From Cryptomeria japonica (lineage: Eukaryota; Streptophyta; Pinopsida; Cupressales; Cupressaceae), in NCBI RefSeq assembly GCF_030272615.1, contig NC_081408.1, forward strand, positions 405,303,389-405,367,388: 64,000 nt of DNA, written 5' to 3'. Each line of letters starts with the position of its first letter. Positions within the stretch are counted from its first letter, which is position 1. Below the pieces are notes generated by a model. The model ran no database searches. It saw only the letters and a program-made list of their open reading frames with translations, and was not told the origin of the DNA. Of this stretch, positions 23,470 to 33,983 are shown in pieces. Position numbers and translations under genes: made by a program.

Positions 23470-23665
23470 TTTATCCAAGGTGGCGAAGACACTCCAAAGG
23501 TGGTGCGAATTGTATTGAAGACCAAGGGTGGCGCGCTTAGACATTCCAAAGGTGGTGCGACTCCATTCCAAAGGTGGCGTAGACATTCCCAAGGTGGTGT
23601 GAGGCGTGCGAAGTGTGTTGAAGAGGTGCGAATTGCATTGAAGATCAAAGGTGGTGCGAATTCGA
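23470..23665 (+). repeat. GGTGGCG/GGTGGTGCG repeats in the element B transcribed leader
   Basis: About eight to nine copies of CCAAAGGTGG(T/C)G(C/T)G with 20-35-bp steps, downstream of the TATA-like box. Short ORFs across them on both strands arise from the repetition and show no codon conservation worth calling. Confidence 0.65.
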
Positions 23666-24089
23666 AGACCACACCAAGAGCGAATTTGAAGATCCATCCA
23701 AGACCACGCCTAAGGCGAATTTGCTAAAGACTTGGAGATTTATTTGTGCGAGTTTGAAGATCACATTCTCTCCAGAGGTGGCGAAATCAAATTTGAGGGG
23801 ATCATATTGAAGATTATCTTTATACCTCAATTTTGCCTAGGCAAATTTTGTTTTTGCATTCTAGAGTTAGCTCTATATCGAGGTATGGCGATTTAATTAT
23901 TATTGTTTTATTCATTCATCGTCATATTTCAAATTTTCAAATTTTGATTTTTTTAAATCTCTTAGCTCAATCGTTTATTTTAGGAAATGATAACTCTAGA
24001 GACTTATCATGAGGTTTCCTAAAATCTATCTCTCTTATCTACGTTATTTATTGCAAAATCTATTTCTTATAGTGAAATGTTGTGTAGGT

Positions 24090-27000
24090 ATGGCGACCCC
24101 TAAGGCGGGAGCATCCACCAGTCGCTCGGCTCTCATGAAAGAAGATCAGAAGACCGAAGAAGTGGAGACCAAGATCGTGTCCAAGTGGAGCAACGTTGGA
24201 GATACAAACTTGGGAAATTTTAGCACGAAGAAGTTTCGAGAGGTCCCTTACATCGGCAAGCCATCACCTGTCGCCCGGAGAATAATAGAGAGTGGCATCA
24301 TTAAGGCGGCCGGTTTTCCTCCAGCTATTCAGTGCCACGAGTTGATGATCGAGTGTGCCCGTCATTACAATCCACAGTCCAGGACAATTGTGTCCAATGA
24401 GGGAAACACTTTGGCGTACCTTTCAGAGGAGGCCATAAGTGAGGCCTTCCATCTTCCAGAGCACAGGGACATGATATACAAGAGCATTGAAGGAGCCAGA
24501 TCAGTGTACGATGATGATCCAGATGCTTGCCTAAGCATAATCAATAAGAACTGGCTACTTAAGAGTCGTCCCCGTCTAAGCAAGGTACCGAACACACCGC
24601 ATCGGATTGATTTCCAGGAGGAGTACAGAGATTTGATTACCATGCTCAACAGAGTTACAGGAGCACCTCATGCCTTCTATTTTGAGAAATGGATGTTTTA
24701 TTTCATCCAGGTGATTGTTCAAGGAAAGGGTACAATACATTGGGCTAGGATAATTAGCCATTGCTTAGACGTACAGTTGAGAAGACTCAGGGCTACTAAG
24801 TCCTTCCACATGAGTTCATACGTCATCTATGCCTTAATCAGGAGCGTTGAGTACGCAGGACTACCTCACAGAGGAGTGATTGGAAGAGGACCCGACGAGG
24901 TCAGAGTTTGTGAATCCTATACCTACTTGCATCATCCACCAGGGAAGAACTACAAGTTAATCAATGATACTTTCACGATGAACGTCACCAGGACGTTGGA
25001 AGGAGGGATTCACAACAGATTATCTCAGGATGCCCAGGAGTTAATCAAGAGGTACGGTGCTTGGTTCATTCAGTTTCCCAAGTTCACTTACATTAGAGTG
25101 TATGGATGTCCTTTACCTCCATACATGTTGCCGAGGTACCCTACAGATAGAATTGTGTTACTTGAAGTAACAAGGCAATTGGCAGCATATGTGAAGGCAT
25201 TCAGACACAGACATCAGAATGGAGTTCAGGTACCTATTATTTTGGGTAATTCAGTTGAGGTATGTCCCAATGTCTCAGCCATGGATGACGCAGAGAGGGA
25301 GTTAGCCTTGTATCCTTTTTCATCTTTTGCTTGGAGGAATAGTTTTGACCCTCATGGACATTTAGAGGAGACGGTCGGTAGAAGATTTAGATATGAGTAC
25401 CAGATTGAAGATTTTATGATGAACCTCCTAGATGATCTCGAAGTGAAACGAAAGATACATTCTAGATTGCCTTTGGATTTCATCAGGAAATGTAAGATTT
25501 ACAGAGTGGCCGACCAAGCTCAGGACAACGGCAGGCACATCCAATCTTCATATGATAGAGAAAGCAAAACAATAAGTTTGAATTGGAATGAGCCCGAGGC
25601 CGTGGATTTAGATGATTTGATGGCACCAGTCTTGTCTTGTACTCGCAGATGGGTAGACGTTCAGCATCAGAAATTGAGAGAACAAGGCATAGCTATGTCT
25701 TTTACTTTGGAAGAAAAGCCAGCCGAGGGTGGAGCCAGTGTTAGTGAAGGCAATCCTAATCCTAGGAATTCAGGAGAAGGTAACCTTCGATGCGCCAGTG
25801 AGGGCAATCTCCATCCGAGAGGATCAAAGAGAAAAGAGAGATCAGAAAAGAAAGAGCCTTCCAAGAAAAAGCTAGGTGCCGGCAAAGATCAAACACCAGG
25901 TACTTCTTCCAGACCAGAGGATAGAACAGTTCGAGTGGAAGAGTCCATGGAATCGATGGTACAGAATGACAGACAGGAGGAAGAACAGGCACAGCATGTT
26001 TCATCCGATGGATCCCTCCAAGACTATGATTTAGATAATGATAACGAAGTAACATCTCCTCCCAGACAAGAAGAAGTAGTACACAAAGAAATTCAAGTTC
26101 AAGAGACAAGATCAAATATCCCAGATTGGTTGAAGGAAAGATTGACTAAGGTGATCGTAATTGAGGACGAGGACAGTGCAATTGATCTAGAGAGCCTTGT
26201 TGGACGCTCACATATGACAACAGAGAAGAAGAAGGCTACAAAGATGTCCAAGATGATTCGAGATGAGACTGGATCTAGAAAACTGCAGATAGCTACACCG
26301 GCAGCAGACAAATATGAGGGTGAGATCCTAGCAGAAGACTATCATATACAGACTATTGAGTTGGGACCATCCACAGCAGAGCAGACTCTAGATGATGCCA
26401 CCGACACATTTGAGGCATTGAAGGACAAGCTTAGAGAAGAAGTAGAAAAGAATAGAAAGCTTGAGAGAGAGGTCGGTGCATGGAGGACATATTTCAGTCA
26501 CATCAATGAACCTTTGGGACGTCAGGATCCAGTTAGATCACCATTGCAGGCATTGCCCCTTCAATCAATCAATGAGGCAGAGAGATTCAGGAACCTGGTC
26601 CAGCGTACATGTGGTTGGATGGATAGATCTCACATGGTGGCCATTGAGTTTGTTACAAGGATGTCGAAGATCACCCATCAGGCTATCCAAGTTCTTGAGA
26701 TAATCCACAGATTGATGGCAACAGTAGCTGCATTTGCCCATACCAAGGACGTTGTCATTCCTGTCTTGAAAGTTATAAGACACACATCCAGGAGAATTTT
26801 AGCACAAGAGAGGATCTTAGAAGGTGATTCTCACAGTTTGTTTCAGTGGTCAACCTTACTCCATATAAAGAGTGTTCTCTTTGAGGACATCAGTGTTAGA
26901 TGTGGTCAAGTTGAGGAGGTGATCAATCCGATCCAGGACAGAGTATTTGAGGTACTTCGTACCATTCTTGGCAGAAGGATCGAGGTCGAGACAGATGTGG

Positions 27001-27311
27001 ATTTACAAGAGTTTGAGGATAGAATCACGATCATCTTTCGCAAGGACGCAGATGTTACAGATGAGCAGTATGATCAGATGTATGCCACCATGCTCTTGAT
27101 TGATAGAACAAAGGAACTTGAACCCACTTGGGACGCAGCTCTTCTAGATGCATTTGATCAGGTTATCCACTTAGAAGAGAGTATCAAGAATCTTCCCGAG
27201 ATTCCAAGCACAGAAATCGAAGGAATCGTGGCAAAATTCATTGCATATGCTAAGAAAGAGAATTGGAAAGGGAATAAGATTCTAGATGAAAGGTTGTTAC
27301 AGATGACATGA
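24090..27311 (+). CDS. Element B protein: intact 1073-codon ORF of unknown function
   Basis: An uninterrupted frame from an ATG at 24009. I prefer the ATG at 24090 (MATPKAGAST) because an acceptor-like TTGTGTAG lies just before it and homology to A and C starts soon after. Residues about 30-540 form a compact conserved region (ARHYNPQSR, SEEAISEAFHLPEHRD, EKWMFYFIQ, RYPTDRIVLLEVTRQL). Next come a low-complexity Ser/Gly/Asn stretch and a strongly basic, NLS-like segment near 579-595 (KRKERSEKKEPSKKK). An acidic linker, an IPDWL block and a helical C-terminal third follow. There is no RT, integrase, protease, RNase H, zinc knuckle or transposase motif. The SEEAISEAFHLP block faintly recalls plant mobile domain/DUF1985 proteins, which is only a weak analogy. 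Gag-like, DNA-binding or accessory roles are all open. Confidence 0.85.
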   Translation: MATPKAGASTSRSALMKEDQKTEEVETKIVSKWSNVGDTNLGNFSTKKFREVPYIGKPSPVARRIIESGIIKAAGFPPAIQCHELMIECARHYNPQSRTIVSNEGNTLAYLSEEAISEAFHLPEHRDMIYKSIEGARSVYDDDPDACLSIINKNWLLKSRPRLSKVPNTPHRIDFQEEYRDLITMLNRVTGAPHAFYFEKWMFYFIQVIVQGKGTIHWARIISHCLDVQLRRLRATKSFHMSSYVIYALIRSVEYAGLPHRGVIGRGPDEVRVCESYTYLHHPPGKNYKLINDTFTMNVTRTLEGGIHNRLSQDAQELIKRYGAWFIQFPKFTYIRVYGCPLPPYMLPRYPTDRIVLLEVTRQLAAYVKAFRHRHQNGVQVPIILGNSVEVCPNVSAMDDAERELALYPFSSFAWRNSFDPHGHLEETVGRRFRYEYQIEDFMMNLLDDLEVKRKIHSRLPLDFIRKCKIYRVADQAQDNGRHIQSSYDRESKTISLNWNEPEAVDLDDLMAPVLSCTRRWVDVQHQKLREQGIAMSFTLEEKPAEGGASVSEGNPNPRNSGEGNLRCASEGNLHPRGSKRKERSEKKEPSKKKLGAGKDQTPGTSSRPEDRTVRVEESMESMVQNDRQEEEQAQHVSSDGSLQDYDLDNDNEVTSPPRQEEVVHKEIQVQETRSNIPDWLKERLTKVIVIEDEDSAIDLESLVGRSHMTTEKKKATKMSKMIRDETGSRKLQIATPAADKYEGEILAEDYHIQTIELGPSTAEQTLDDATDTFEALKDKLREEVEKNRKLEREVGAWRTYFSHINEPLGRQDPVRSPLQALPLQSINEAERFRNLVQRTCGWMDRSHMVAIEFVTRMSKITHQAIQVLEIIHRLMATVAAFAHTKDVVIPVLKVIRHTSRRILAQERILEGDSHSLFQWSTLLHIKSVLFEDISVRCGQVEEVINPIQDRVFEVLRTILGRRIEVETDVDLQEFEDRITIIFRKDADVTDEQYDQMYATMLLIDRTKELEPTWDAALLDAFDQVIHLEESIKNLPEIPSTEIEGIVAKFIAYAKKENWKGNKILDERLLQMT

Positions 27312-27413
27312 CATCTTATTTCTCATTGGTTGATACCTCCTAGATTTTTGTGCCAAATTTAATATTTGGCTATGTATTTAATGTTGTTCAGTAAAAAGGA
27401 GGTCATTTGTAAC

Positions 27414-27431
27414 AAACCCTAATTAGGGTTT
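27414..27431 (+). repeat. Telo-box palindrome in the element B tail
   Basis: AAACCCTAATTAGGGTTT is a perfect 18-bp palindrome made of two inverted plant telo-boxes (AAACCCTAA). It lies 102 bp after the ORF stop. The same palindrome is at 33154-33171 in C, and most of it at 34289-34303 in the second tail. Confidence 0.85.
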
Positions 27432-28364
27432 AGGTGTCACGATCTTGTCCATTGATTTACTTTCAATCTGGACCTTTCATTGTAACTGGGGATGCTATTT
27501 ATGCCCCCATTTTTCATTTCAATAGAATAGATGTAATAGAGTAAGAGAAGAATAGAAAAATAGTGAAATAGAGAGATTAGAAGTGTAAGCAATTTTATTT
27601 TGTAGCAAGATTGAGTCTTGAAGAGAGAAGTTCAAGCAATTGTTGTATATGATGACTTGGAAATCAATAAAATATTGAAGTTATGGTGTTTTGTTGCAAG
27701 TTTCTTGAGTTATCTTCATGGTTGTTGGATGTACTTGAATCACGCTCAATCAAAGTAGTTTGTTAATTTGAAAGACTAAGTGTGAGATTTGATATTTGGT
27801 AGGATTCGCAATCCAAACCACTAGCTTCTTGCTGATTGTAGGAACGCCTTGCGTGGTCGACTGGAAAACATTTTGAGTCCTTAACCTTCAAGCATTTTCG
27901 CATCTAGGATATGTACCTTCGTAGTAGTGTCCTTGGTCTTTGATGCATTGAACACCATCATTACCTTAGAAGATCGCACTAATTTCAGTTGAGTTGTTAT
28001 CTTATGGCAAAATTGAAATTGGTTGAGTCTTGCCAAATCTCATTCATGCTAAGTCGTTCATAGGGTTAGGCTAGATTAGACTTTCTTAAACCCTGTCCCT
28101 TTTCCATTTTTTGAAAGTTCCTTTTAGATTAGTAAAATCTTCGAACCATTGAATCCGTAAGAAGCCTTGAAGGAAACAGCAAATCACATCATACCACTAA
28201 AAAGCTTGTCCACACGTGGAGACCCCACTAAAAGAACCTTGGAGTCCATCTAACTGATCCTTTTTGCAGATCTTCAGCAGTTAGAGACTATTTTCTCAAG
28301 AGAGGATAAGATGCCTGTCGGTATTTTATTCTGTGTATGATTGTGTACAAAATACACGTCAACA
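27432..28364 (+). other. Element B 3' tail
   Basis: Noncoding, about 0.93 kb, similar in order to the two tails at 33.15-33.98 and 34.29-35.2 kb. All share a CTTGnCCnTTGATTT stretch and then a CTATTTATG- or TATATAAGG-like box followed by CTCATTT or CATTTTTC. Next come GATTGTAGGAACGCCTTGC with GTCGACTGGAA (clearest in B and the last tail), CCTAAACCC, CCTTGGAGTC or CCTTGGAATC, and a closing GGTATTTTATTCTGTG...ATACACGTCAACA. Probable 3' UTR plus terminus. Confidence 0.6.
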
Positions 28365-28374
28365 GTAATAAGCC

Positions 28375-28995
28375 CAAAAGTCCGCCTTGACTAGGATATG
28401 CATCAAAGTCCGCCCAAGGAGAAGCCTTCAAACTCTGCCCTCCAATGATGCTTTGAAAGTCCGCCTTGGTAGCCATAACTCCGCCCATGTTGAGTGTAGG
28501 AGGTGTTCAAAAGGTCCGCTCAACCATGACCAAGCTAAAGAAGCCTTCAAAGTCCGCCATTGTGGAGAGGTGTCCAAAGTCAGCCATATGTTGAGACCAT
28601 TCCAAAGTCCGCCCTAGGAGATGCATCAAAGGTTCGCCTAAGGTGCTAAGTATGATGTTGAAGACCCTCTTAAAACTCCGCCCTATGCCTTGAAGAGGTA
28701 CTGAAAGTCCGCCCAAGTTTGATAGAGAAAATGGTGGGGTCAAGAAAGTCTGCCCTCATGAGAAGTTGAAGCCCAAGCAAAGTCCGCCCTATGCCATGTT
28801 GGAGGTGTTCAAAAGGTCCGCCATGTGGGAGCCTTCCTAAACTCCGCCATGCCTTATGGAGTGGAAAACGTCTGCCTTGGTGGAGGTAGCATCTAAGTCT
28901 GCCCTATGTCGTAGTAGAAAGGCCGCCCATGAAAAGAGTTATAAAAAGTCCGCCCAAACATGAAGATGAGCCTCCAAAAGTTCACCCAAACATGA
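28375..28995 (+). repeat. Element C GTCCGCC array, right part
   Basis: About 21 further copies of AAAGTCCGCC/AACTCCGCC and single-base variants (GTCTGCC, GTCAGCC), with a usual step of 25-35 bp. Several share the extension CTATGCC or CAAG. With the left part the array totals about 31 copies. Confidence 0.8.
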
Positions 28996-29973
28996 AAGTC
29001 AAACAAAGTCAATAGAATTTTGAGTGATGTCAGCAAATCTCCCAAGAAAATCGAACTCCTAATTGAATTAGAAAGTTGAACAAAAGGAGATTTCAAAGAT
29101 TATTAAATTGGAAAGTCAAAATGAAAACTCAAAAACTAAAATTGGAAAGAAGATATTTTGCAAAATCAAGAGGATTTTCGAACCGAGTTCTAAATTAGAA
29201 ACTTTGGAAGATATTCTTTTATGATCCTAGTTCGAATTAACCAACTGAAAACAAATTAGAAACTTGCATAATTGAAGTATTTTCGAACTAAAGAAGATGA
29301 CAACACTTTCCCAAAATACGAGTTAGATTTAGAAATATGAGTTGGAAGATTTTGCGTGTTTCTAATTGAGAATTCAACTTTATTTACAAATACTTCATTT
29401 GTAACTTCATTTTTACACACCAAGAAGTTCGAAGTTCTTGAGGAGAGCATAATAAAGTGTTGGCAGTTTGGAGTTCATCTGGAGAAAATTTTGATATTGC
29501 TGGAAGTTGGACGAACTTCGTGAGGAAAGATTCACAGATTTTTGAGTGAAGCCAGCTGGTATAAGAAAGAATAGCTAATCCTTTCTGAGTGTTCTAAAGA
29601 ATTTTCCAGCCTTACTTCAATCTATTCGAAGGTGAAGTTGAATTTATGATGCAGATTTGTGTATTTTCTTAGTATTTTCAGAGTTATGGAAAATGATTTT
29701 TAGTAAATTTATTCGAATTCCTAGTGGAGGAAAATCATTTTTTTTGACCAAGTATAAGAGAGTTTTGGAGTTATAACACTCGGTGTTGATTTACGATCAC
29801 AACCATCCTTGAGATTGAAGGGTTTACAGATGAAAATTCAGTTTTTTTGGCAAAGTATGAGAATAAAATGAAATTTTCAAACACTTAGCCATTCGCAGCC
29901 CCCTTTATTTTCTTCAATTTACGAATCAATTCCTAACTCAGGTTTCATTGTCTGATTGCAGATTCTAGGCACT

Positions 29974-32900
29974 ATGAAATTTCAAGTGGATAAAGACGCT
30001 CCTCCTGAGTCAAGGATGACTTCGAAGTGGAAAAATGTTAGCGACACCAACCTCGGACACATCAATCTGAGGGAATTTAAGAAGCGGATGTTTGGTCTGG
30101 ACAACCTTGTGCCTACCACAACCGCACGAAAGATGATGAAGAGTGGCATTGTGCATGCTGCTGGTTTTCTTCCCACCATGCAGTGCACTGAACTAGTAGT
30201 TGAATGTGCTAAGCATTACAACCCCACCAGTAAAGACATTGTTGCGCTTGATGGAAGAGTGCTGGTGAACATCAGTGATGAGGCCATCAGAGAGGCCTTC
30301 AGGATCCCAGAGTATCACAACACGGTGTATGTGACAAAGGACGAAGTGGATAGCATGTATCAGGACCACTTGGAGTAGTATGACGCCATCGTCAACCATT
30401 CCTGGCTGGACAAGCCAAGGAAAGGCGCCTCCAAACTTCAAAGGAAGAGCTTAGTGAGAGCATACTTCAAGGAAGACATTGGAGACATGATCGTTCTGCT
30501 GAACAGAATAATGGGAAATCCTCAAGGTGCTCCATTCGAGCCTTGGATGTATTATTTCATTAATGAAATAATGAATGGAGTAAAGATGATAGACTGGGCC
30601 CAGATGATTAGCAACAACCTAGACAACCAGTTGAGGAACCTAGAAGCGAATAGGACCTTCTTCATGAGTTCGTACCTGTTTTATTCCTTGGCCAAAACCT
30701 ACACATACATAGGTCTCACTTGTAAAGGAGAAGTAGGGAACAAAGAGAACCAGTTTCCAGTCTATGATTGCTATCCCCAGCTCCACATGGAGGAAAAGTT
30801 TCATTTTAAAAGAGTGAATGATACCTTCCTCATGCACATCACGCGGACGTTACAAGGTGGACTGCACCAAAGACTCTCTCAAGAGTCTATGGATTTCATC
30901 AGTCGATTCAGGTATTGGTATATCCAATATCCAAAGTTCACTTACCTTAGAATTCAGGGGTTCTTTGGGTCTCCCTATAAGCTTCCATCTTACCCTACCA
31001 ATCGAGTTGTGTTACTCGAGGTTGTGAGGCAATTGGAGGTGTATATGGCGATTCAAAGGGATAAACAGAAGAAAGAGGAACTTCCTCTCTTACAATTGGT
31101 AATTGGCTGGAAACATGTCCATCGTCACAAGCTGCTGCGACTGCTGAGAAGGAGCTTGCCTGGTATCCCTTTTATCAGTACAAGGCAAGAAGGAATTTCA
31201 ATCCATTCCACAGAATAAAGAGGGCCGAAGGAATGACATTTGAACACAAGGCTGATCTAGAAGATTATTGGGCTAACGCAGCCGATAGTTTCGAGATTAG
31301 GAAGAGATTTTGGTCAAGGATTCCTTTGAGCATGGTAAGAGCAACAGAGGTATTCAGAGTTGCTGACCAAGTAGAGGATAGCCTTGAGCTTCAGCAGCTG
31401 GGCTTTGAAAAGATCAAGAATGAACCACTAGTTTTGATAGATTGGGCAGAGGGAGAGAAATCAGACCTAGCAGACCTCATGAGGATGGTGGTTGAGTACT
31501 CTAGGTGGTGGACATCTGAAAGGACAAGGCAATTAAAGTCCAAAGGTGTGGCCTTGACCTATGAATTGATGGGAGTGGATGACTCTTTGTCCTCCAATCC
31601 TTGTACCTTTGCAGGTAATGCCCAGAATCCAGAAAGTGTTGGGTCTTGGAAGAGGAAGGAGTTAGTTGGAAGCTCCATAAAGGTCACAGGAAAGAAGATT
31701 GTAGGGGAAAGAATGGAGCCCAGTGAAGGCCAGTCCATCCTAAGTGCCGCTTCTATCGTACCTGATCAGAATGCAGTTGAGGAGTAGGAGATGGACATAT
31801 GCATGGGTAATGATGAAGTAAGAGTGCCTTCTCCTTCGATTGAGGAAGTAATGAAGGAAGTTGTTAAAAGTCCGGACAAAGAGCAAATTGAAATGCCTAC
31901 ATCTCCCATAGTCTTCTTGGATGGTATAGCTGCAAACCCGGGAGGGATGGATGATGGATTTGACTAGAATATTGTAGAGCAATCAACTATCCCTGATTGG
32001 CTAAGGGAAAGAATAAAGGCTAAGGTCCCCAAGGAGGCCTGTTCTGAAGAAATCACAGCAGCATTTCTAGAGAGACAGTGCAAGATTCAAGACAGTCCAG
32101 ATAGCGGTGCCTAAAGAAGGAAAAACTAGGGACAATGTCGCCGCAGATGATTACAAGATCACCACTATAGAGCTGGGTAAGCCCACCCAAGACCAAGAGG
32201 TCTAGTATTTCGATGACTCTTGTAATGCTCTGAAAGCAAGATTAGCTCAGGAGAGAGAGAAGAGAAAGAAAGTTGAGGAAGAAAACCAACAATGGAGAGA
32301 GTATGTTCTCCATCTTACCAGGCCACTTAATCATGAGATCTCGGTTACCCCTCCACAACCGCTTTAGCAGGAATCGATGAAGGATTTGAGGATATGAAGG
32401 GCACGTTCACACAGGCCAAGGAGTGGATTTTAGACGCTTCAGCACGTGCTGATATACTAGTAGAAAATTTAGTGTCAGCACATGAGTCGGCCTCTTCGTT
32501 GGTCAGCCGTATCCAGGATCTAGCTACCAATTGGGAGGACGTGGAGGAAATTCAAGATGAGATACTTCCGCATCTAAAAGTTATCCGAGGCTTGTCGAAG
32601 AGAAGTCTAGTGGATGTAGGTGTCATACAGGCTGGAGATAGGTATGACTTCAACACCTGGTACTATGCCTTGGTCACCTGGATTGAAGTTTTGAAGAAAT
32701 CCGAGACCAAGTGCTTTGAGACAGAGGAGAGTGTTTGGGAGATTTTGAGCAACGTGTTTCATGTAGCGTCTGAGATCTGGAAGAAAGAGAGTATAAGGGA
32801 GAAGCATTTGCACGCAGAGAACCTGAGAGCCAGGATCCAGTCAAGCTTCTTCAAGGATTCAGAGATGATTGACAAGGGCGATCTTTCGAAGATTGCAAAC

Positions 32901-33095
32901 TTTCTCTTCATCGATGAAAACTTTCTTGCCCAAGCGGTTGAGTGGGAAAGCATCCTCGCCACATGTACCGATGATGTGGACATCATCAACTTCTAGATTA
33001 GTAGTTTGCCAAGTGTCACTATGGAGGAGGTCAGGCTTATTGTGTCCAGGTACATAGAATTTGCGAAAGAGGAAAGTGGACGCTCACCTCAGTGA
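29974..33095 (+). pseudogene. Element C ORF: degenerate homologue of the B protein
   Basis: The ATG at 29974 follows an acceptor-like CTGATTGCAG. The product matches A and B through the same blocks: SKWKNVSDTN, SGIVHAAGF, AKHYNP, SDEAIREAFRIPEY, RVNDTFLMHITRTLQGG, YPTNRVVLLEVVRQL, DLEDYWAN and IPDWL. Stops occur at 30376-30378, 31785-31787, near 31966, near 32202, near 32366 and near 32995. Frameshifts occur near 31110 and 32100 and in the 32.38-kb area. The C-terminal end reads SLPSVTMEEVRLIVSRYIEF before the TGA at 33093. The gene is dead; divergence from B is large, so the family is old or fast evolving. Confidence 0.8.
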
Positions 33096-33975
33096 GATTA
33101 GCAGCTGTGCCACATGTCACTTTCTTATTCATTCAAGCTGATAGTGTTTTGGGAAACCCTAATTAGGGTTTATAGCTTTCAATCTTGGCCCTTGATCACT
33201 GTTTGATCTCGACCGTTCATTTATTTTTGAAAAACTATATAAGGCTACCTCCTCTCATTTGGAGAGTGTGAGGTTTTTGATGTATTGTTGCGTAAGGTCA
33301 TTTCCAGATAATATATTGCATGTGCGCTTTCTCTTAAGGCTTTGTAATCCCTATTGTTTGAATGATTTGCATGGTTTCAATTTCCTCAACACTTAGTTAA
33401 AGTTAATTTAGATTTGCTTTCATTGTTGTTAATTTGAATGAAGGATTTGATAAGTGTTAATTGATGGTGTATCTCCGCTCATACTTTTGGTGAATGGATG
33501 ATTTCCATTTCACCGTGCAAAGTTAGTCTGAGCCCATCCTCTGTGCATCCCAACATCTTAAGCATAAGCACAATCCATCGAAGATTGCACCGACTTTGTG
33601 TAGTTGTCCTTAGTGTGGCGAAGCAAGGTTTGGTTTCTCGAGAGCACCCAGTTGATACCGTCTCCGGAGTTCGTAGGATTAGATTAGCTTTCCTAAACCC
33701 TATCTCTTTTCTCCTTTTTGAAAGTCTAAATCCCAGAAAATCTAAAAAAAAAAGAGAGCCTAAAATTGCTAAATCCGTCTAAAGTCCAACAGTTCGAAGA
33801 CATTTGGTAAACATAAGTCCCCCTTGAGATTTTCAGCATACACTACCCAAGAAGCTATTTCACTAAAGTCGCTTGTTTGCACATATAGACCTTGGAATCA
33901 ATAGTGATTTTTCAGGAGAGGATAGAATACCTTCGGGTATCCTATTCTAATGTTTGGTAGAGGATAGAATACTTC
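33096..33975 (+). other. First 3' tail in element C
   Basis: Contains the telo-box palindrome (33154-33171), a TATATAAGG box (33237-33245) followed by CTACCTCCTCTCATTT, and the same late block order as the B tail. It ends around GATAGAATACTTCAA, which resembles but lacks the terminal ACATCAACA, as if the last few bases were lost. No coding potential. Confidence 0.6.
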
Positions 33976-33983
33976 AATTAGTT

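Larger units (their letters stand above)
20683..28364 (+). mobile_element. Element B: complete 7.68-kb member of the unknown family, TSD GTAAT
   Basis: It starts TGTTGTGACC, ends ACGTCAACA, and is flanked by GTAAT at 20678-20682 and 28365-28369. Without B the surrounding GTCCGCC array is continuous. The ends share only a 5-bp inverted repeat (TGTTG/CAACA). No stretch of the first kilobase recurs in the last, so there are no direct LTRs inside. Order: twin hairpins, 13-hairpin array, TATATAAG, GGTGGCG repeats, an intact 1073-codon ORF, and a 1.05-kb tail with a telo-box palindrome and polyadenylation-like AT stretches. Known plant elements with TG...CA ends and 5-bp TSDs are LTR retroelements. 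B may therefore be a giant solo LTR carrying an ORF, or a non-autonomous element mobilised in trans. Confidence 0.85.

Noticed and set aside
20683-28364. Element B as an ordinary LTR retrotransposon with two LTRs
   Set aside because: By eye, no part of its first kilobase is repeated in its last kilobase, and there is no primer-binding site or polypurine tract in the usual places.
20683-28364. Element B as a Helitron or CACTA element
   Set aside because: It has 5-bp target duplications and TG...CA ends; Helitrons make none, and CACTA elements make 3-bp duplications and start CACTA.
20360-28995. The GTCCGCC and hairpin arrays as CRISPR arrays
   Set aside because: The context is plant retroelements, spacers are not uniform in length or unique, the arrays are split by an element, and no cas-like gene is present.
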